Positions 35,894 to 45,164 of a stretch of DNA of 64,000 bases are shown here, piece by piece. A program made the translations under genes and the position numbers. The notes under the pieces were generated by a model. It saw nothing but the letters and a program-made list of their open reading frames with translations, did not search any database and had not been told where the DNA came from. Within the stretch, counting starts at the first letter, position 1; every line of letters begins with the position of its first letter. The stretch is from Caulobacter sp. NIBR1757. Its GTDB lineage: Bacteria > Pseudomonadota > Alphaproteobacteria > Caulobacterales > Caulobacteraceae. Location: NCBI RefSeq assembly GCF_027912495.1, contig NZ_CP115463.1, positions 2,131,501-2,195,500 of the forward strand. The letters are read 5' to 3'.

Positions 35894-36223
35894 ATGCCAC
35901 AAGGATTCCTGCGCAGCTTCGCCAAGGTCGCCACGATGGCCGAGGCGCTGGACGTCGCCCACGACCTGCTGGCCGCGCTCGAAGGCGTTGCGACGGTGAA
36001 GAGCCTGCTGGTCGAGCCCTACTACAAGGAAGAGGGCTGGATCGAGGTGACGCCGACCTTCAGCGACTTCGACCTGGAGGCCGTGAAGGCGCGGCTGGCG
36101 GCCGATTGGGTCGAGGGCGGCGGCGACTGGATCTGGAATCCGGAGGCCCACTGGAACCAGGGGGAGGGGGCCTCCTTCGCGGTTCCGAACATCGTCTGGG
36201 CGCTGGTCGAAAGCACCGACTGA
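35894..36223 (+). CDS. small acidic protein of unknown function
   Basis: A 109-residue acidic, Trp-rich protein ([26 protein letters not shown]) with no signal peptide or membrane helix. No family recognised. Divergent from the methyltransferase (45-nt gap, sharing a promoter region) and 79 nt upstream of aspS. Coding potential is supported by good codon positions and a start placed correctly for divergent transcription. Confidence 0.65.
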   Translation: MPQGFLRSFAKVATMAEALDVAHDLLAALEGVATVKSLLVEPYYKEEGWIEVTPTFSDFDLEAVKARLAADWVEGGGDWIWNPEAHWNQGEGASFAVPNIVWALVESTD

Positions 36224-36302
36224 AGCGCCGTTTGCCTTGACTTTCCAAGGCCCTCATGCGCCCTTCCGCGCCTCTCGAAATCCGACTCCAAAGCACAGAT
36301 TC

Positions 36303-38081
36303 ATGCACGCCTATCGCACCCATACCTGCGGCGCCCTGCGCGCCACCGACACCGGCGCCACGGTGCGCCTGTCCGGCTGGATCCATCGCAAGCGTGACCA
36401 CGGCGGCCTGCTGTTCATCGACCTGCGCGACCACTACGGCCTGACCCAGCTGGTCCTGCATCCGGGCACGCCCGGCTTCGACGCCGTCGAGCGGCTGCGG
36501 GCCGAGAGCGTCATCCGCGTGGACGGTGAAGTTGTCGCCCGCTCGGCCGAGACCATCAACGCCAACCTCGGCACTGGCGAAGTCGAAGTGCGGGTCACTT
36601 CGGTCGAGGTGCTGTCGGAAGCGGCCGAGCTGCCGCTGCCGGTGTTCGGCGAGCCCGACTACCCCGAGGAGATCCGCCTCAAGCACAGGTACCTCGACCT
36701 GCGCCGCGAGACCCTGCACAAGAACATCATCCTGCGCTCCAGGGTCATCGACAGCATCCGCAAGCGGATGGTCGCCCAGGGCTTCCTCGAGTACCAGACG
36801 CCGATCCTGACCGCCTCGTCGCCGGAAGGCGCGCGCGACTTCCTGGTGCCGTCGCGTCTGCACCCCAGCAAGTTCTACGCGCTGCCGCAGGCCCCGCAGC
36901 AGTTCAAGCAGCTGCTGATGGTCTCGGGCTTCGACCGCTACTTCCAGATCGCCCCCTGTTTCCGCGACGAGGACCTGCGCGCCGACCGCAGCCTGGAATT
37001 CTACCAGCTCGACGTCGAGATGAGCTTCGTCACGCAAGAGGACGTGTTCGCGGCCATCGAGCCGGTGATGCACGGCGTGTTCGAGGAGTTCGCCGACGGC
37101 AAGTCGGTGACGCCCTATCCGTTCCCGCGCATCCCCTACCGCGACGCCATCGCCTGGTACGGCAGCGACAAGCCCGACACCCGCAACCCGATCAAGATGT
37201 CGGACGTCTCGGAGAGCTTCCGCGGCGGCGGCTTCGGCCTCTTCGCCCGCATTCTTGAAACCGAGAAGAACGCCGTCTGGGCCGTGCCGGCCCCCGGCGG
37301 CGGTTCGCGCGCCTTCTGCGACCGCATGAACAGCTGGGCCCAGGGCGAAGGCCAGCCGGGTCTCGGCTACATCTTCTGGAGCGCCGACCAGAACGCCTGG
37401 GGCGGCCCGATCGCCAAGAACCTGGGTGAAGAGAAGACCCAGGCCCTGATGACCAGCCTCGGTCTCGGCGAAGGCGACGCCGCCTTCTTCGTGGCCGGCG
37501 ATCCGGGCGTCTTCTACAAGTTCGCCGGCTCGGCCCGCACCCGCGTGGGCACGGAGCTGAAGCTGATCGACGAGGGGACGTTCGAGTTCTGCTGGATCGT
37601 CGACTTCCCGATGTTCGAATGGTCGGACGAAGAGAAGAAGGTCGACTTCAGCCACAACCCCTTCTCGATGCCGCAGGGCGAACTCGAGGCGCTCGAAACC
37701 AAGAGCCCGCTCGATATTCTCGCCTACCAGTACGACATCGTCTGCAACGGCTACGAGCTGTGCTCGGGCGCGATCCGGAACCACAAGCCCGAGATCATGC
37801 TCAAGGCCTTCGAAATCGCCGGCTATGGCGCCGACGTGGTCGAGGAGCAGTTCGGCGGCATGCTGAACGCCTTCCGCTATGGCGCCCCGCCGCACGGTGG
37901 TCTGGCCCCCGGCATCGACCGCATCGTCATGCTGCTGGCCGGCCAGACGGCCATCCGCGAAGTCATCGCCTTCCCGCTGAACCAGCAGGGGCAGGATCTG
38001 TTGATGAGCGCGCCGTCGGAAGTGTCGGAGAAGCAGTTGAAAGAACTGCACATCCGGCTGAACCCGCCGATCAAGGCCTGA
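36303..38081 (+). CDS. aspS: aspartyl-tRNA synthetase
   Basis: Charges tRNA-Asp. The start [14 protein letters not shown] at 36303 is chosen (22 extra residues upstream are unlikely). The 592-residue class II enzyme has the OB-fold anticodon domain (about 1-105), motif 1/flipping region [14 protein letters not shown], motif 2 [15 protein letters not shown], a GAD insertion (about 290-420), and motif 3 [15 protein letters not shown]. Whether it also charges tRNA-Asn cannot be decided from the window. Confidence 0.97.
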   Translation: MHAYRTHTCGALRATDTGATVRLSGWIHRKRDHGGLLFIDLRDHYGLTQLVLHPGTPGFDAVERLRAESVIRVDGEVVARSAETINANLGTGEVEVRVTSVEVLSEAAELPLPVFGEPDYPEEIRLKHRYLDLRRETLHKNIILRSRVIDSIRKRMVAQGFLEYQTPILTASSPEGARDFLVPSRLHPSKFYALPQAPQQFKQLLMVSGFDRYFQIAPCFRDEDLRADRSLEFYQLDVEMSFVTQEDVFAAIEPVMHGVFEEFADGKSVTPYPFPRIPYRDAIAWYGSDKPDTRNPIKMSDVSESFRGGGFGLFARILETEKNAVWAVPAPGGGSRAFCDRMNSWAQGEGQPGLGYIFWSADQNAWGGPIAKNLGEEKTQALMTSLGLGEGDAAFFVAGDPGVFYKFAGSARTRVGTELKLIDEGTFEFCWIVDFPMFEWSDEEKKVDFSHNPFSMPQGELEALETKSPLDILAYQYDIVCNGYELCSGAIRNHKPEIMLKAFEIAGYGADVVEEQFGGMLNAFRYGAPPHGGLAPGIDRIVMLLAGQTAIREVIAFPLNQQGQDLLMSAPSEVSEKQLKELHIRLNPPIKA

Positions 38082-38088
38082 TCTATCG

Positions 38089-38409
38089 CTAGTGCTGCGC
38101 TTCCGGCAGGCGGACGATCAGTCCGTCGTGCTCGTCCGCGATCTTGATCTGGCAGGCGAGGCGGGAGGTTTCCCGCACGCCCTCGGCGAAGTCGAGCATC
38201 GAGGCCTCCATGGCCCCGCGCTCGCCCACGCGGCCCATCCAGGCCGGATCGACATAGACGTGGCATGTGGCGCAGGCGCAGGCCCCGCCGCAGTCGGCGT
38301 CGATGCCCGGGACGTTGTTGCTGATCGCCCCCTGCATCAGGCTGACCCCGACCGGGAGGGTGACGCGATGCTCCGCGCCGTCGTGCTGGACGTAGGTGAT
38401 GACGGGCAT
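38089..38409 (-). CDS. 2Fe-2S ferredoxin (putidaredoxin/adrenodoxin type)
   Basis: A 106-residue redox protein with the vertebrate-type [2Fe-2S] ligands: [15 protein letters not shown] (Cys near residues 40, 45 and 48) and the fourth Cys in SRLACQI near 87. It follows the P450 gene by 8 nt on the same strand and is its probable electron donor; a ferredoxin reductase is not in the window. Confidence 0.93.
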   Translation of the reverse strand: MPVITYVQHDGAEHRVTLPVGVSLMQGAISNNVPGIDADCGGACACATCHVYVDPAWMGRVGERGAMEASMLDFAEGVRETSRLACQIKIADEHDGLIVRLPEAQH

Positions 38410-38417
38410 GGAGGCTC

Positions 38418-39671
38418 TCAGGCGGGGATGCGGACGGGCAGGTTGAGGTAGCCCTTGACGAAGGGCGAGGGGACGCGGTCGGGCTCGCCCATCACCTCTA
38501 TGACCGGGAAGCGCTTGAGGATCTCTTCCCAGATCACCCGCAGCTGCATCTCGGCCAGCCGGTTGCCGACGCAGCGGTGGATGCCATATCCGAACGACAT
38601 GTGGGTGCGGGGCCGTTCGCGGTCGATGATGAAGGCGTTGGGATTGTCGATGACGGCGTCGTCGCGGTTGCCCGAGACGTACCACATGACGACCTTGTCG
38701 CCCTTCCTGATGGTCTTGCCCTGGAACTCGATGTCCTCCAGTGCCGTGCGCCGCATATGGGCCAGGGGCGTCTGCCAGCGGATGGTCTCGGAGACCATCG
38801 AGGGGATCAGCTCCGGGTTGGCCCGCAGCTTGGCGAACTGGTCGGGGTTCTTGCTCAGGGCGTAGAGCGAGCCGGAGATGCTGTTGCGGGTGGTGTCGTT
38901 GCCGCCGACGATCAGCAGGATCAGGTTCCCCAGATACTCCTCGGGGCTCATGTTCCGGGTCGCCTCGCCGTGCGCCAGCATGGAGATCAGATCGCCGGTC
39001 GGCGGGGCGTTGACCCGCTGGTTCCACAGCTCGGTGAAGGCGACCAAGCACTCCATCAGCTCGGCCAGCTTCTGCTCCTCGGTCTCGACCACCTGGCCGG
39101 GTCCGGGAATGCAGGAGCCGACGTCCGACCACCAGGTCAGCTTGCGGCGCTGTTCGAAGGGGAAGTCGAACAGGGTGGCCAGCATCTGGGTCGTCAGCTC
39201 GATCGACACCCGGTCGACCCAGTCGAAGGTCTCGCCGCGCGGCAGGGCGTCGAGAATGGCGCAGGCCCGCTCGCGGATCAGCGGTTCCAGCCGTTCGAGG
39301 TTGGCCGGGGATACGGCGGGGCTGACCACCTTTCGCTGTTGATCATGCTTGGGCGGGTCCATGGCGATGAACATCGGCAGGCGAAGGTCGGCGCCCTGGT
39401 CGAGGATGGCGATGCCGCCCAGCGCCGCTTCCGACGAGAAGACCTGGTGGTTGATGTCCACCGCCATGATGTCGTTGTAGCGGGTGATCGACCAGTAGGG
39501 TCCGAAGACGCTGTTGGCGCAATAATGGACCGGGTCCTCGGCCCGCAGGCGCTCGAAATAGGCCAGTGCTGTCGTCCGCACGCTCGTCCGCTGATCGCGA
39601 CATCGTCCGACGCGATCTGTCGAGGAATAGGCGCGATCTCTCGCGGACTGGTGCACGGAACCGTCGGCCAT
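38418..39671 (-). CDS. cytochrome P450
   Basis: Soluble bacterial P450 monooxygenase, 417 residues. I-helix motif VGGNDTTRN, ExxR as ETIRW, and the heme loop [15 protein letters not shown] with the Cys thiolate near residue 364 are intact, so the catalytic core is whole. A strong GGAGGAA ribosome binding site precedes ATG 39671. Residues about 11-27 look out of frame: the +1 frame at 39640-39590 reads [17 protein letters not shown], a more protein-like segment. This may be a compensated pair of indels. The substrate is unknown. Confidence 0.9.
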   Translation of the reverse strand: MADGSVHQSARDRAYSSTDRVGRCRDQRTSVRTTALAYFERLRAEDPVHYCANSVFGPYWSITRYNDIMAVDINHQVFSSEAALGGIAILDQGADLRLPMFIAMDPPKHDQQRKVVSPAVSPANLERLEPLIRERACAILDALPRGETFDWVDRVSIELTTQMLATLFDFPFEQRRKLTWWSDVGSCIPGPGQVVETEEQKLAELMECLVAFTELWNQRVNAPPTGDLISMLAHGEATRNMSPEEYLGNLILLIVGGNDTTRNSISGSLYALSKNPDQFAKLRANPELIPSMVSETIRWQTPLAHMRRTALEDIEFQGKTIRKGDKVVMWYVSGNRDDAVIDNPNAFIIDRERPRTHMSFGYGIHRCVGNRLAEMQLRVIWEEILKRFPVIEVMGEPDRVPSPFVKGYLNLPVRIPA

Positions 39672-39746
39672 CGGATTTCCTCCAGGGCGCCCGCCTTGGG
39701 ACGGGTCTATGCAAGCAGCCTAGGCGTGACGTAGCGACAGGGGGAT

Positions 39747-39780
39747 GGCGCAGAATGCCAATCTCATGGCATTTTGCGCC
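39747..39780. promoter_or_regulatory. 34-bp inverted repeat between P450 and AraC genes
   Basis: Arms GGCGCAGAATGCCA (39747-39760) and TGGCATTTTGCGCC (39767-39780) pair at 13 of 14 positions around a 6-nt ATCTCA centre. It sits in the divergent promoter gap and ends two nt before the AraC ATG (39783). A likely operator for the adjacent regulator; in the AraC mRNA it would also fold over the ribosome binding region. Confidence 0.65.
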
Positions 39781-39782
39781 AG

Positions 39783-40781
39783 ATGGAGAGCACGCTCGCC
39801 CGACTGCCGATGACGCCGGGATACTTCCGGCTGATCCTGCGCGGCTATGGCGACACCCCTGAGCGCCGGGCGGCGATCCTTGAGGGCACGGGGGTCACCG
39901 AGGCCATGGCGGCCGACGGAGCCGCTGACATCAGCCTGTTCCAGCAGGTCCGGCAGATCGGGAACATGGTCGCCCTGTTCGGCGACGGCTGGGCCCTGGA
40001 CCATCCGGACCTGTGGAATCCGGCCTCGCACGGGCCGCTGGGCGTGGCCGGGGTGACGGCGCCGAACGTCGCCGGGCTGATCGATGTGCTGCAGCGCTTC
40101 AGCTTCGTGCGGGCGCCCTTCTATCAGATGACGGTGGCCAAGGGGCCGGCCTGGCTGCAGATGGACTATGCGCTGACGGTCTCCATCGATGAGCGGCTGT
40201 GGCGGCCGATGATGGAGATCGCCCTGATCGGGGTGCAGCGCATCCTGGCCACCGTGCTGACGGCGCCGACCCGGGGGGCGGTCTTCCACTTCGCCTGTCC
40301 GGAACCGGGCCATGCCGACCAGGCCCGGGCCGTGCTGGGCGACCAGGTTGTCTATGGCGCGCCGGTCAATTCGGTGCGGGTTCCCGCGGCCTGGCTGGAG
40401 GTGGCCTCGCCGTTCGCCGATCCGGCCCTGCACGCGGCGGCGGTGGCGGAGCTGCAGGCGGCGCTCAAACGGGTGTCGGAGCCGGTCGGCCTGCGGGGGC
40501 GGGTCGAGCGGTTGCTGCGCACCCTGCCGGCGGGTCGGCTGACAGCCGAGGAGACGGCGCGGCTGATGGGGGTGTCGCGGCGGACTCTGGTGCGCAAGCT
40601 GGCCGAGACCGGGGTCGGCTATCGGGAGCTGCTGGACGCCGAACTGCGTACGCGGGCGATGCGGATGCTGCGGGACAGCAGCCTGAGCCAGGCGCGGATC
40701 GCCGAGATGTTGGGCTATGCCGATCCCACCAGCTTCAGCCGGTCATGCCGTCGCTGGTTCGGCGCCGAGCGGCCGCGTTAG
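39783..40781 (+). CDS. AraC family transcriptional regulator
   Basis: A 332-residue regulator: an N-terminal ligand-sensing domain of the arabinose-binding-like AraC type (about 1-190) and a C-terminal AraC DNA-binding domain with two helix-turn-helix units, the first with TAEETARLMGVSRRTLVRKLAE, the second with SLSQARIAEMLGYADPTSFS. ATG 39783 is preferred; a TTG nine bases upstream lies within the inverted repeat. Divergent orientation suggests control of the P450-ferredoxin pair. Its stop overlaps that of the next gene. Confidence 0.88.
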   Translation: MESTLARLPMTPGYFRLILRGYGDTPERRAAILEGTGVTEAMAADGAADISLFQQVRQIGNMVALFGDGWALDHPDLWNPASHGPLGVAGVTAPNVAGLIDVLQRFSFVRAPFYQMTVAKGPAWLQMDYALTVSIDERLWRPMMEIALIGVQRILATVLTAPTRGAVFHFACPEPGHADQARAVLGDQVVYGAPVNSVRVPAAWLEVASPFADPALHAAAVAELQAALKRVSEPVGLRGRVERLLRTLPAGRLTAEETARLMGVSRRTLVRKLAETGVGYRELLDAELRTRAMRMLRDSSLSQARIAEMLGYADPTSFSRSCRRWFGAERPR

Positions 40782-41644
40782 TTGCGCGGAGACTTCGGCG
40801 GCCTGGGCGCTTCGGGAGGCTTGGGCGGCGCCGGGGCGTTGAAGATCATGATCTTGCGGCCCTTGCAGAGGCGGGGGGTCAGGCCGGCCGGCAGCCGTGT
40901 AGAGCTGTCGGAGCAGGCCTCGCTGACCTGGTGCTGGGTCAGGTTGCGGGCCCGGCTGAGATCGGCGCCGAACAGGGTCGCGCGCGACAGGTCGGCGTCG
41001 CGGAAGTCGGCGTTGTGGAAGGTCGAGCGAACCAGAACGGCGCCGGACAGGTCGGCGTCGCGGAAGTTGGCGCCGGTGAAGGTCGAGCTGATCAGGCTGG
41101 CGCCGACCAGTTCGGCGTCGCGGAAGCTGGCGCCGGAGGCCTGGACGTTGGTGATGACCGCGTGCGGCAGCTCGGCGTCGCGAAAGTTGGCGTTGCTCAG
41201 GTTGGCGCCGTTGAAGTTGACGGCCGGCAGTTCGGCGTCCTGCAGGCTGGCGCGGGTGAAGTTGGCCTTCTGGAACACCGCTCCGGCCCCCTCGACCCCG
41301 TCGAGTTCGGCCCCGGTAAAGTCGGCGTAGGAGAAGTTGGAGCCCATCATCTCGGCGCCCGAGAGATCGGAGTCGGCCAGGTGGGCGCCCTGGAAGTTGG
41401 AGCCGACGAAGCTGGCCCCGCGCAGGTCGGCCCGGATCAGGGTGGCGCCGCCGAAATCGGCGCCGGTGAAGCGGGCGTTGACCAGTTTCTTGCCCGACAG
41501 ATCGCACTGGCGGCAGGTCCCGCCGAACAACAGCTGGCGCGGTATGTCCCTCTCGTCCCGAACGACCCGGGCCTCGGCGACGCCTGCGGCGGCGGCCAGG
41601 ACGGTGAAGGCGGCAAGGGCGATTGCGAACTTGTTCATCGCCAT
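40778..41644 (-). CDS. exported pentapeptide-repeat protein (long paralog)
   Basis: A 288-residue protein with a signal peptide (MNKFAIALAAFTVLAAAAGVAEA; a second Met lies two codons in) and about 35 pentapeptide repeats of the A(D/N)LxX type (GADFGGATLIRADLRGASF), giving a right-handed quadrilateral beta-helix. Mature cysteines are only four: a CRQC pair before the repeats and two in the cap EACSDSSTRLPAGLTPRLC. A Pro-rich, basic tail ends the protein. Same strand as the shorter paralog upstream, 70 nt away. Confidence 0.88.
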   Translation of the reverse strand: MAMNKFAIALAAFTVLAAAAGVAEARVVRDERDIPRQLLFGGTCRQCDLSGKKLVNARFTGADFGGATLIRADLRGASFVGSNFQGAHLADSDLSGAEMMGSNFSYADFTGAELDGVEGAGAVFQKANFTRASLQDAELPAVNFNGANLSNANFRDAELPHAVITNVQASGASFRDAELVGASLISSTFTGANFRDADLSGAVLVRSTFHNADFRDADLSRATLFGADLSRARNLTQHQVSEACSDSSTRLPAGLTPRLCKGRKIMIFNAPAPPKPPEAPRPPKSPRN

Positions 41645-41714
41645 CAGATGTGGCCCACGCCCCGCAAGGACGCCACTTAATTCGCGGTAAGGATTGGGTT
41701 TTCCCGAAACTGGG

Positions 41715-42200
41715 TCAGCACTTCGGAATTCTGAGGCCACGCGGCAGCTGGGTCGTCTCGTCGCCGCAGGCCTGGTCGAGCTGGCGCTGGGTCAGGCCGA
41801 CAGCCCGATCCATCTCGGCGCCGGAGAACACCGCCCCGGTCAGGACGGCGCCGCTGAAGTTGGCGCCTTGCAGGTAGCTGCCGACGAAGTTGGCGTTGGT
41901 CAGGTTGGCGCCGGCGAAGCTGGCTCCGCCGAAGACGGCGGCCGAGGCATCGACGTCGCGCAGGTCGGCTCCGGCGAAGCTGGCCCGGTTCATGACCACG
42001 GCGGTCAGGGTGGCCTGACGCAGGCGCGCCTTGCGGAAGTTGAGGCCGCTGCGCTCCATGCCCATCAGGTCGGCCTGGAACAGGTTGCAGCCGGGACAGC
42101 TGGCCCCGGCGCGCACCCGCGCGATCTGGCCGGCGTTCTGGGCCGAGGCTGGACCTGCGAGGGAGGCCACGGCGAGCGTGAGGGCGATGAGGCGCTTCAT
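41715..42200 (-). CDS. exported pentapeptide-repeat protein (short paralog)
   Basis: A 161-residue protein with a signal peptide (MKRLIALTLAVASLAGPASAQ), a CPGC pair, about 17 pentapeptide repeats (ASFAGANLTNANFVGSYL), and the cap GLTQRQLDQACGDETTQLP ending in PKC. It shares with the downstream paralog the N-terminal CxxC, the C-terminal LTQxQ...AC cap and the final Cys, i.e. exactly four mature cysteines. The pair probably arose by duplication. Function unknown. Confidence 0.88.
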   Translation of the reverse strand: MKRLIALTLAVASLAGPASAQNAGQIARVRAGASCPGCNLFQADLMGMERSGLNFRKARLRQATLTAVVMNRASFAGADLRDVDASAAVFGGASFAGANLTNANFVGSYLQGANFSGAVLTGAVFSGAEMDRAVGLTQRQLDQACGDETTQLPRGLRIPKC

Positions 42201-42246
42201 GGCGCAAACCCTTGCATGGCAGGGGTCTTCGTTCGGTTAACGGCGG

Positions 42247-44802
42247 TCAGGAGCTGACGTTCTGCTCCACCACAACGCCGCAGGTATCGCAGACCCCGCT
42301 GAACACCGACTGGTCGCCGCAGGACGGGCAGACGCTGGCGGCGCGGGGGTTGTCCATCATCACCTCGCCCGGCCGCTTGCCGAAGGGCAGGAAGACCAGG
42401 TTGTCGGGCGCCGCGCCTCTCGAGAAGCCCTTGGAGATGAAGCGGCTGGCCGGTTGCGGTTCGGCCTCGTAGCCGCCCCCGGCAAGCGCCGGGGCGGCGT
42501 CGGCCTTGCCGCGGCCGAGGCCGTCGGCATTGAGTTCCTCGCCATCGGCGTTGGAGAGGTCGTTGCGCCCCAGGTAGCTGACGCCAAGCTCGCGGAAGAC
42601 GTAGTCGAGGATCGAGGTGGCCGAGCGTATGGTGTCGTTGCCGGTCACCGGGCCGGCCGGTTCGAACCGGGTGAAGACGAAGGCGTCGACGAATTCGTCG
42701 AGCGGCACGCCGTATTGCAGGCCGATGGAGATGGCGATGGCGAAGTTGTTCATCACGCTGCGGAAGGCTGCGCCTTCCTTGTGCATGTCGATGAAGATCT
42801 CGCCCAGCTCGCCGTCGTCGTACTCGCCGGTGTGCAGGTAGACCTTGTGGCCGCCGACGGCCGCCTTCTGGATGTAGCCCTTGCGGCGGTCGGGCAGCTT
42901 GCGGCGGGTGCGCTCGCGCTCGACCACCCGCTCGATGATGCGCTCCTGGGCCGGGGCGGCGCGGGGCGCCTCGGGGGCGGCTTCCTCGGGGATGCCGAGG
43001 CTGAAGGCCAGCGGCGGGCCGGCGCGGTCGAGGCGCAGGGCGCGGACCCCGGCGGCCAGCGCCTGGGCCTGCAGCAGGGCGGCCTCCGACGGCAGGGCGG
43101 TGAAGGCCAGCGGCAGGCGCAGGGTCCCGGCGTGGCCGCAGGCGTCCTCGATGGCGGCATGCAGGGCCAGCCGGGCGGCGAAGGACGGGTCGGGGTCGAG
43201 GATGGCGCGGGCGGCCGGGGAGAGGTCGGTCGCCTGGTCGAGCGAGGCCGAGCCGAGGACATAGGCATTGGCCTCGGCGATCTGGCGGTCGGTGAAGCCG
43301 GCCAGGCCGAGGGTGTCGAAACCGGGCTGGCGAAGCGCCTCGGGATCGGCGCCGAGGATGTCGCGCAGGAAGCCCTCGCCGACGACCAGCGGGCTGAAAG
43401 CGTCGCGCAGGTCGGTGACCAGCGGCAGCACGGCCTGGATCGACTCGGTCTCGAGGACGGTGAAACCCAGCGCCGACAGCGAGGCGGTGTTGATGTGCGG
43501 CGCCTCGGCGAAGTCGCGGTGGCCGAGCATGGCCAGGCGCAGGGCGTCGGGGTCCTCGCCCAGGTAGGCCAGAGCGTCGAGGGCCGGCTCGGCGATGACA
43601 CGCAGGGTTTCGCCGTCCTCGGTCTCGGCGAGGGTCAGCGGGCCGGACCAGGGAGCGGCGGCCATGCAGGCGGCGCCAAGGCGAATCTGCAGCTCGGCAT
43701 CCTCGTGCGGGGCGACGTCGGCCAGGCCGCGGGAGGCGGAGGCGGCGCGGCTCCACAGGTCGGCGGCGAGGTCGCGGGCCTCGTCGCTGTCATAAGCCAG
43801 CCCCCGGGAGACGATCAGGGCGGCGGTATTGGCCAGGGTCAGGGTGGCCGGGGCGTCTGGGCCGGCGTCGAGGCGGACGGCGGCAGCCAGCAGGCGGGCA
43901 GAGGCCTCGAAGCCGGGCATGTCGAAGGCCTGGCCGTCCTGGAAGGCGATCAGGTCGAGGGCGGCGACGGGGCCGGCGGCGCGGCCCGACAGGGCGGCGG
44001 CGTCCTGCGCGGTCAGGGCCAGGGTGGCCGCGCCGGTGCGCCAGCCGAGGCCGGCCAGCTCGCGCTCGCGGCCGGTGTGGGCGTCGTCGGCGGCCTGCAG
44101 GACGACGGCCGGGCGCGAGGGAGCCGGGGTGGCCGGCGGGGCGATGGACAGGCCGCACAGACCGGCCCCGATGGCGTCGCTGATGGCGGCGTCGCTGGCC
44201 CCGGCGGCGCGGGCGGCCCGGGCCATGCGGGCCAGGGCCGGGTTGGCGGCCGGATCGGCGCAGGCGCTGGCGTCGCCCTCGCAGCGGCGCACGGCGTCGC
44301 TGACGGCGGTCAGCCGGTCGGTCAGGGTGCGCAGGGCGGGGGCGGTCAGGTCGTGGGCGGCGACCTCGGCGGCGAAGGCGGCCAGGGCGCGGTCGGCGTC
44401 GGGGCCGGCGAGGTCGATGACGGGCAGGGCTGTGGCCCGCCGGGGCTCGGCGAAGGCGACGATGCCGTGGCTCATCAGGGCGAACAGCTCGTCGCGGAAG
44501 GCGCCGGCGTCGGTCGGCCGGGCGAACAGGCCGAGGGTCCAGCCCTTGCTGGCCAGATCCTGCGCCTTGCGGGCCGGGCCGGCCCCGAGCAGGCCAATCG
44601 GTGTCAGGGGCTGGCTGAGGACATTGGGCAGGTCGCCGGCGGCGGGCTCGGGCAGGGTCGCGGCCCAGTCGGCCCAGGCCTGGACGCGGGCGCCGGGCCA
44701 GCTGACGGGCGCCAGCACGCCGGTCAGGGCGCTGGTCCCCTCCAGGGTGCGAAGCTCGACTTCCGGCCCCGCGGCCTTGGCTCGCCGCCGCTCGAAACGC
44801 AT
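42247..44802 (-). CDS. degenerate class II ribonucleotide reductase-like protein with TSCPD domain
   Basis: An 851-residue protein. Residues about 634-746 ([65 protein letters not shown]) closely match the C-terminal TSCPD region of B12-dependent NrdJ, and the tail has the zinc-ribbon pairs CPSC and CDTC (about 825-841). Residues near 500 ([20 protein letters not shown]) also look NrdJ-like. However, the first 600 residues are short, Ala-rich and divergent, and the class II finger-loop pattern NxCxE is absent. Probably a catalytically dead paralog; regulatory or nucleic-acid role is speculative. Confidence 0.8.
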   Translation of the reverse strand: MRFERRRAKAAGPEVELRTLEGTSALTGVLAPVSWPGARVQAWADWAATLPEPAAGDLPNVLSQPLTPIGLLGAGPARKAQDLASKGWTLGLFARPTDAGAFRDELFALMSHGIVAFAEPRRATALPVIDLAGPDADRALAAFAAEVAAHDLTAPALRTLTDRLTAVSDAVRRCEGDASACADPAANPALARMARAARAAGASDAAISDAIGAGLCGLSIAPPATPAPSRPAVVLQAADDAHTGRERELAGLGWRTGAATLALTAQDAAALSGRAAGPVAALDLIAFQDGQAFDMPGFEASARLLAAAVRLDAGPDAPATLTLANTAALIVSRGLAYDSDEARDLAADLWSRAASASRGLADVAPHEDAELQIRLGAACMAAAPWSGPLTLAETEDGETLRVIAEPALDALAYLGEDPDALRLAMLGHRDFAEAPHINTASLSALGFTVLETESIQAVLPLVTDLRDAFSPLVVGEGFLRDILGADPEALRQPGFDTLGLAGFTDRQIAEANAYVLGSASLDQATDLSPAARAILDPDPSFAARLALHAAIEDACGHAGTLRLPLAFTALPSEAALLQAQALAAGVRALRLDRAGPPLAFSLGIPEEAAPEAPRAAPAQERIIERVVERERTRRKLPDRRKGYIQKAAVGGHKVYLHTGEYDDGELGEIFIDMHKEGAAFRSVMNNFAIAISIGLQYGVPLDEFVDAFVFTRFEPAGPVTGNDTIRSATSILDYVFRELGVSYLGRNDLSNADGEELNADGLGRGKADAAPALAGGGYEAEPQPASRFISKGFSRGAAPDNLVFLPFGKRPGEVMMDNPRAASVCPSCGDQSVFSGVCDTCGVVVEQNVSS

Positions 44803-45164
44803 CCGTCCGCCGCTCCCACGCTTAGGCGGGCAGGGTAGGGCGCGCGCGCGGCGGGAGCAATAGATGATGGGGTGCGGCAAGGGGTCATCCACAAGATATG
44901 GTGCAATTGCTGATCCCTTCTCCCGCTTGTCGGGAGAAGGTGGCCGCGTAGCGGTCGGATGAGGGCAGCGCCTGCGGCAAGCGATTGCGCGTGTTCTGGC
45001 GCCTTCGGCGCTGTCGCCAGTCTTCCTCTTCCGCTCTGCCCTCATCCGACCCCCTTCGGGGGCCACCTTCTCCCGACAAGCGGGAGAAGGAACGCTTTGT
45101 TTTTCCGGCCCCGCCCTCTATGTTCCGCCTGAAATTCGACCTCCCCCGACAGACGGATTCTCCT
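44803..45164. other. 362-nt intergenic region dominated by a palindromic unit
   Basis: Apart from the palindromic unit at 44916-45090 it contains no convincing gene. The left part (44803-44915) should hold the promoter of the RNR-like gene. The right part (45091-45164) precedes the NDUFA12 gene; an in-frame ATG at 45120 could extend that gene by 15 residues. Confidence 0.6.
44916..45090. repeat. long palindromic repeat unit (REP/BIME-like)
   Basis: Outer hairpins CCTTCTCCCG-CTTGT-CGGGAGAAGG (44916-44940) and CTTCTCCCGACAAGCGGGAGAAG (45067-45089) are inverted copies. Next inside, GGTCGGATGAGGGCAG (44954-44969) pairs with CTGCCCTCATCCGAC (45036-45050). The centre carries further short palindromes (GGCGCCTTCGGCGC). 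This whole-unit inverted symmetry is typical of dispersed non-coding elements in alphaproteobacteria. Confidence 0.82.

Noticed and set aside
42454-44838. 794-codon plus-strand open frame opposite the RNR-like gene
   Set aside because: Gly/Ala/Val-rich shadow; the minus strand carries clear TSCPD and zinc-ribbon motifs.
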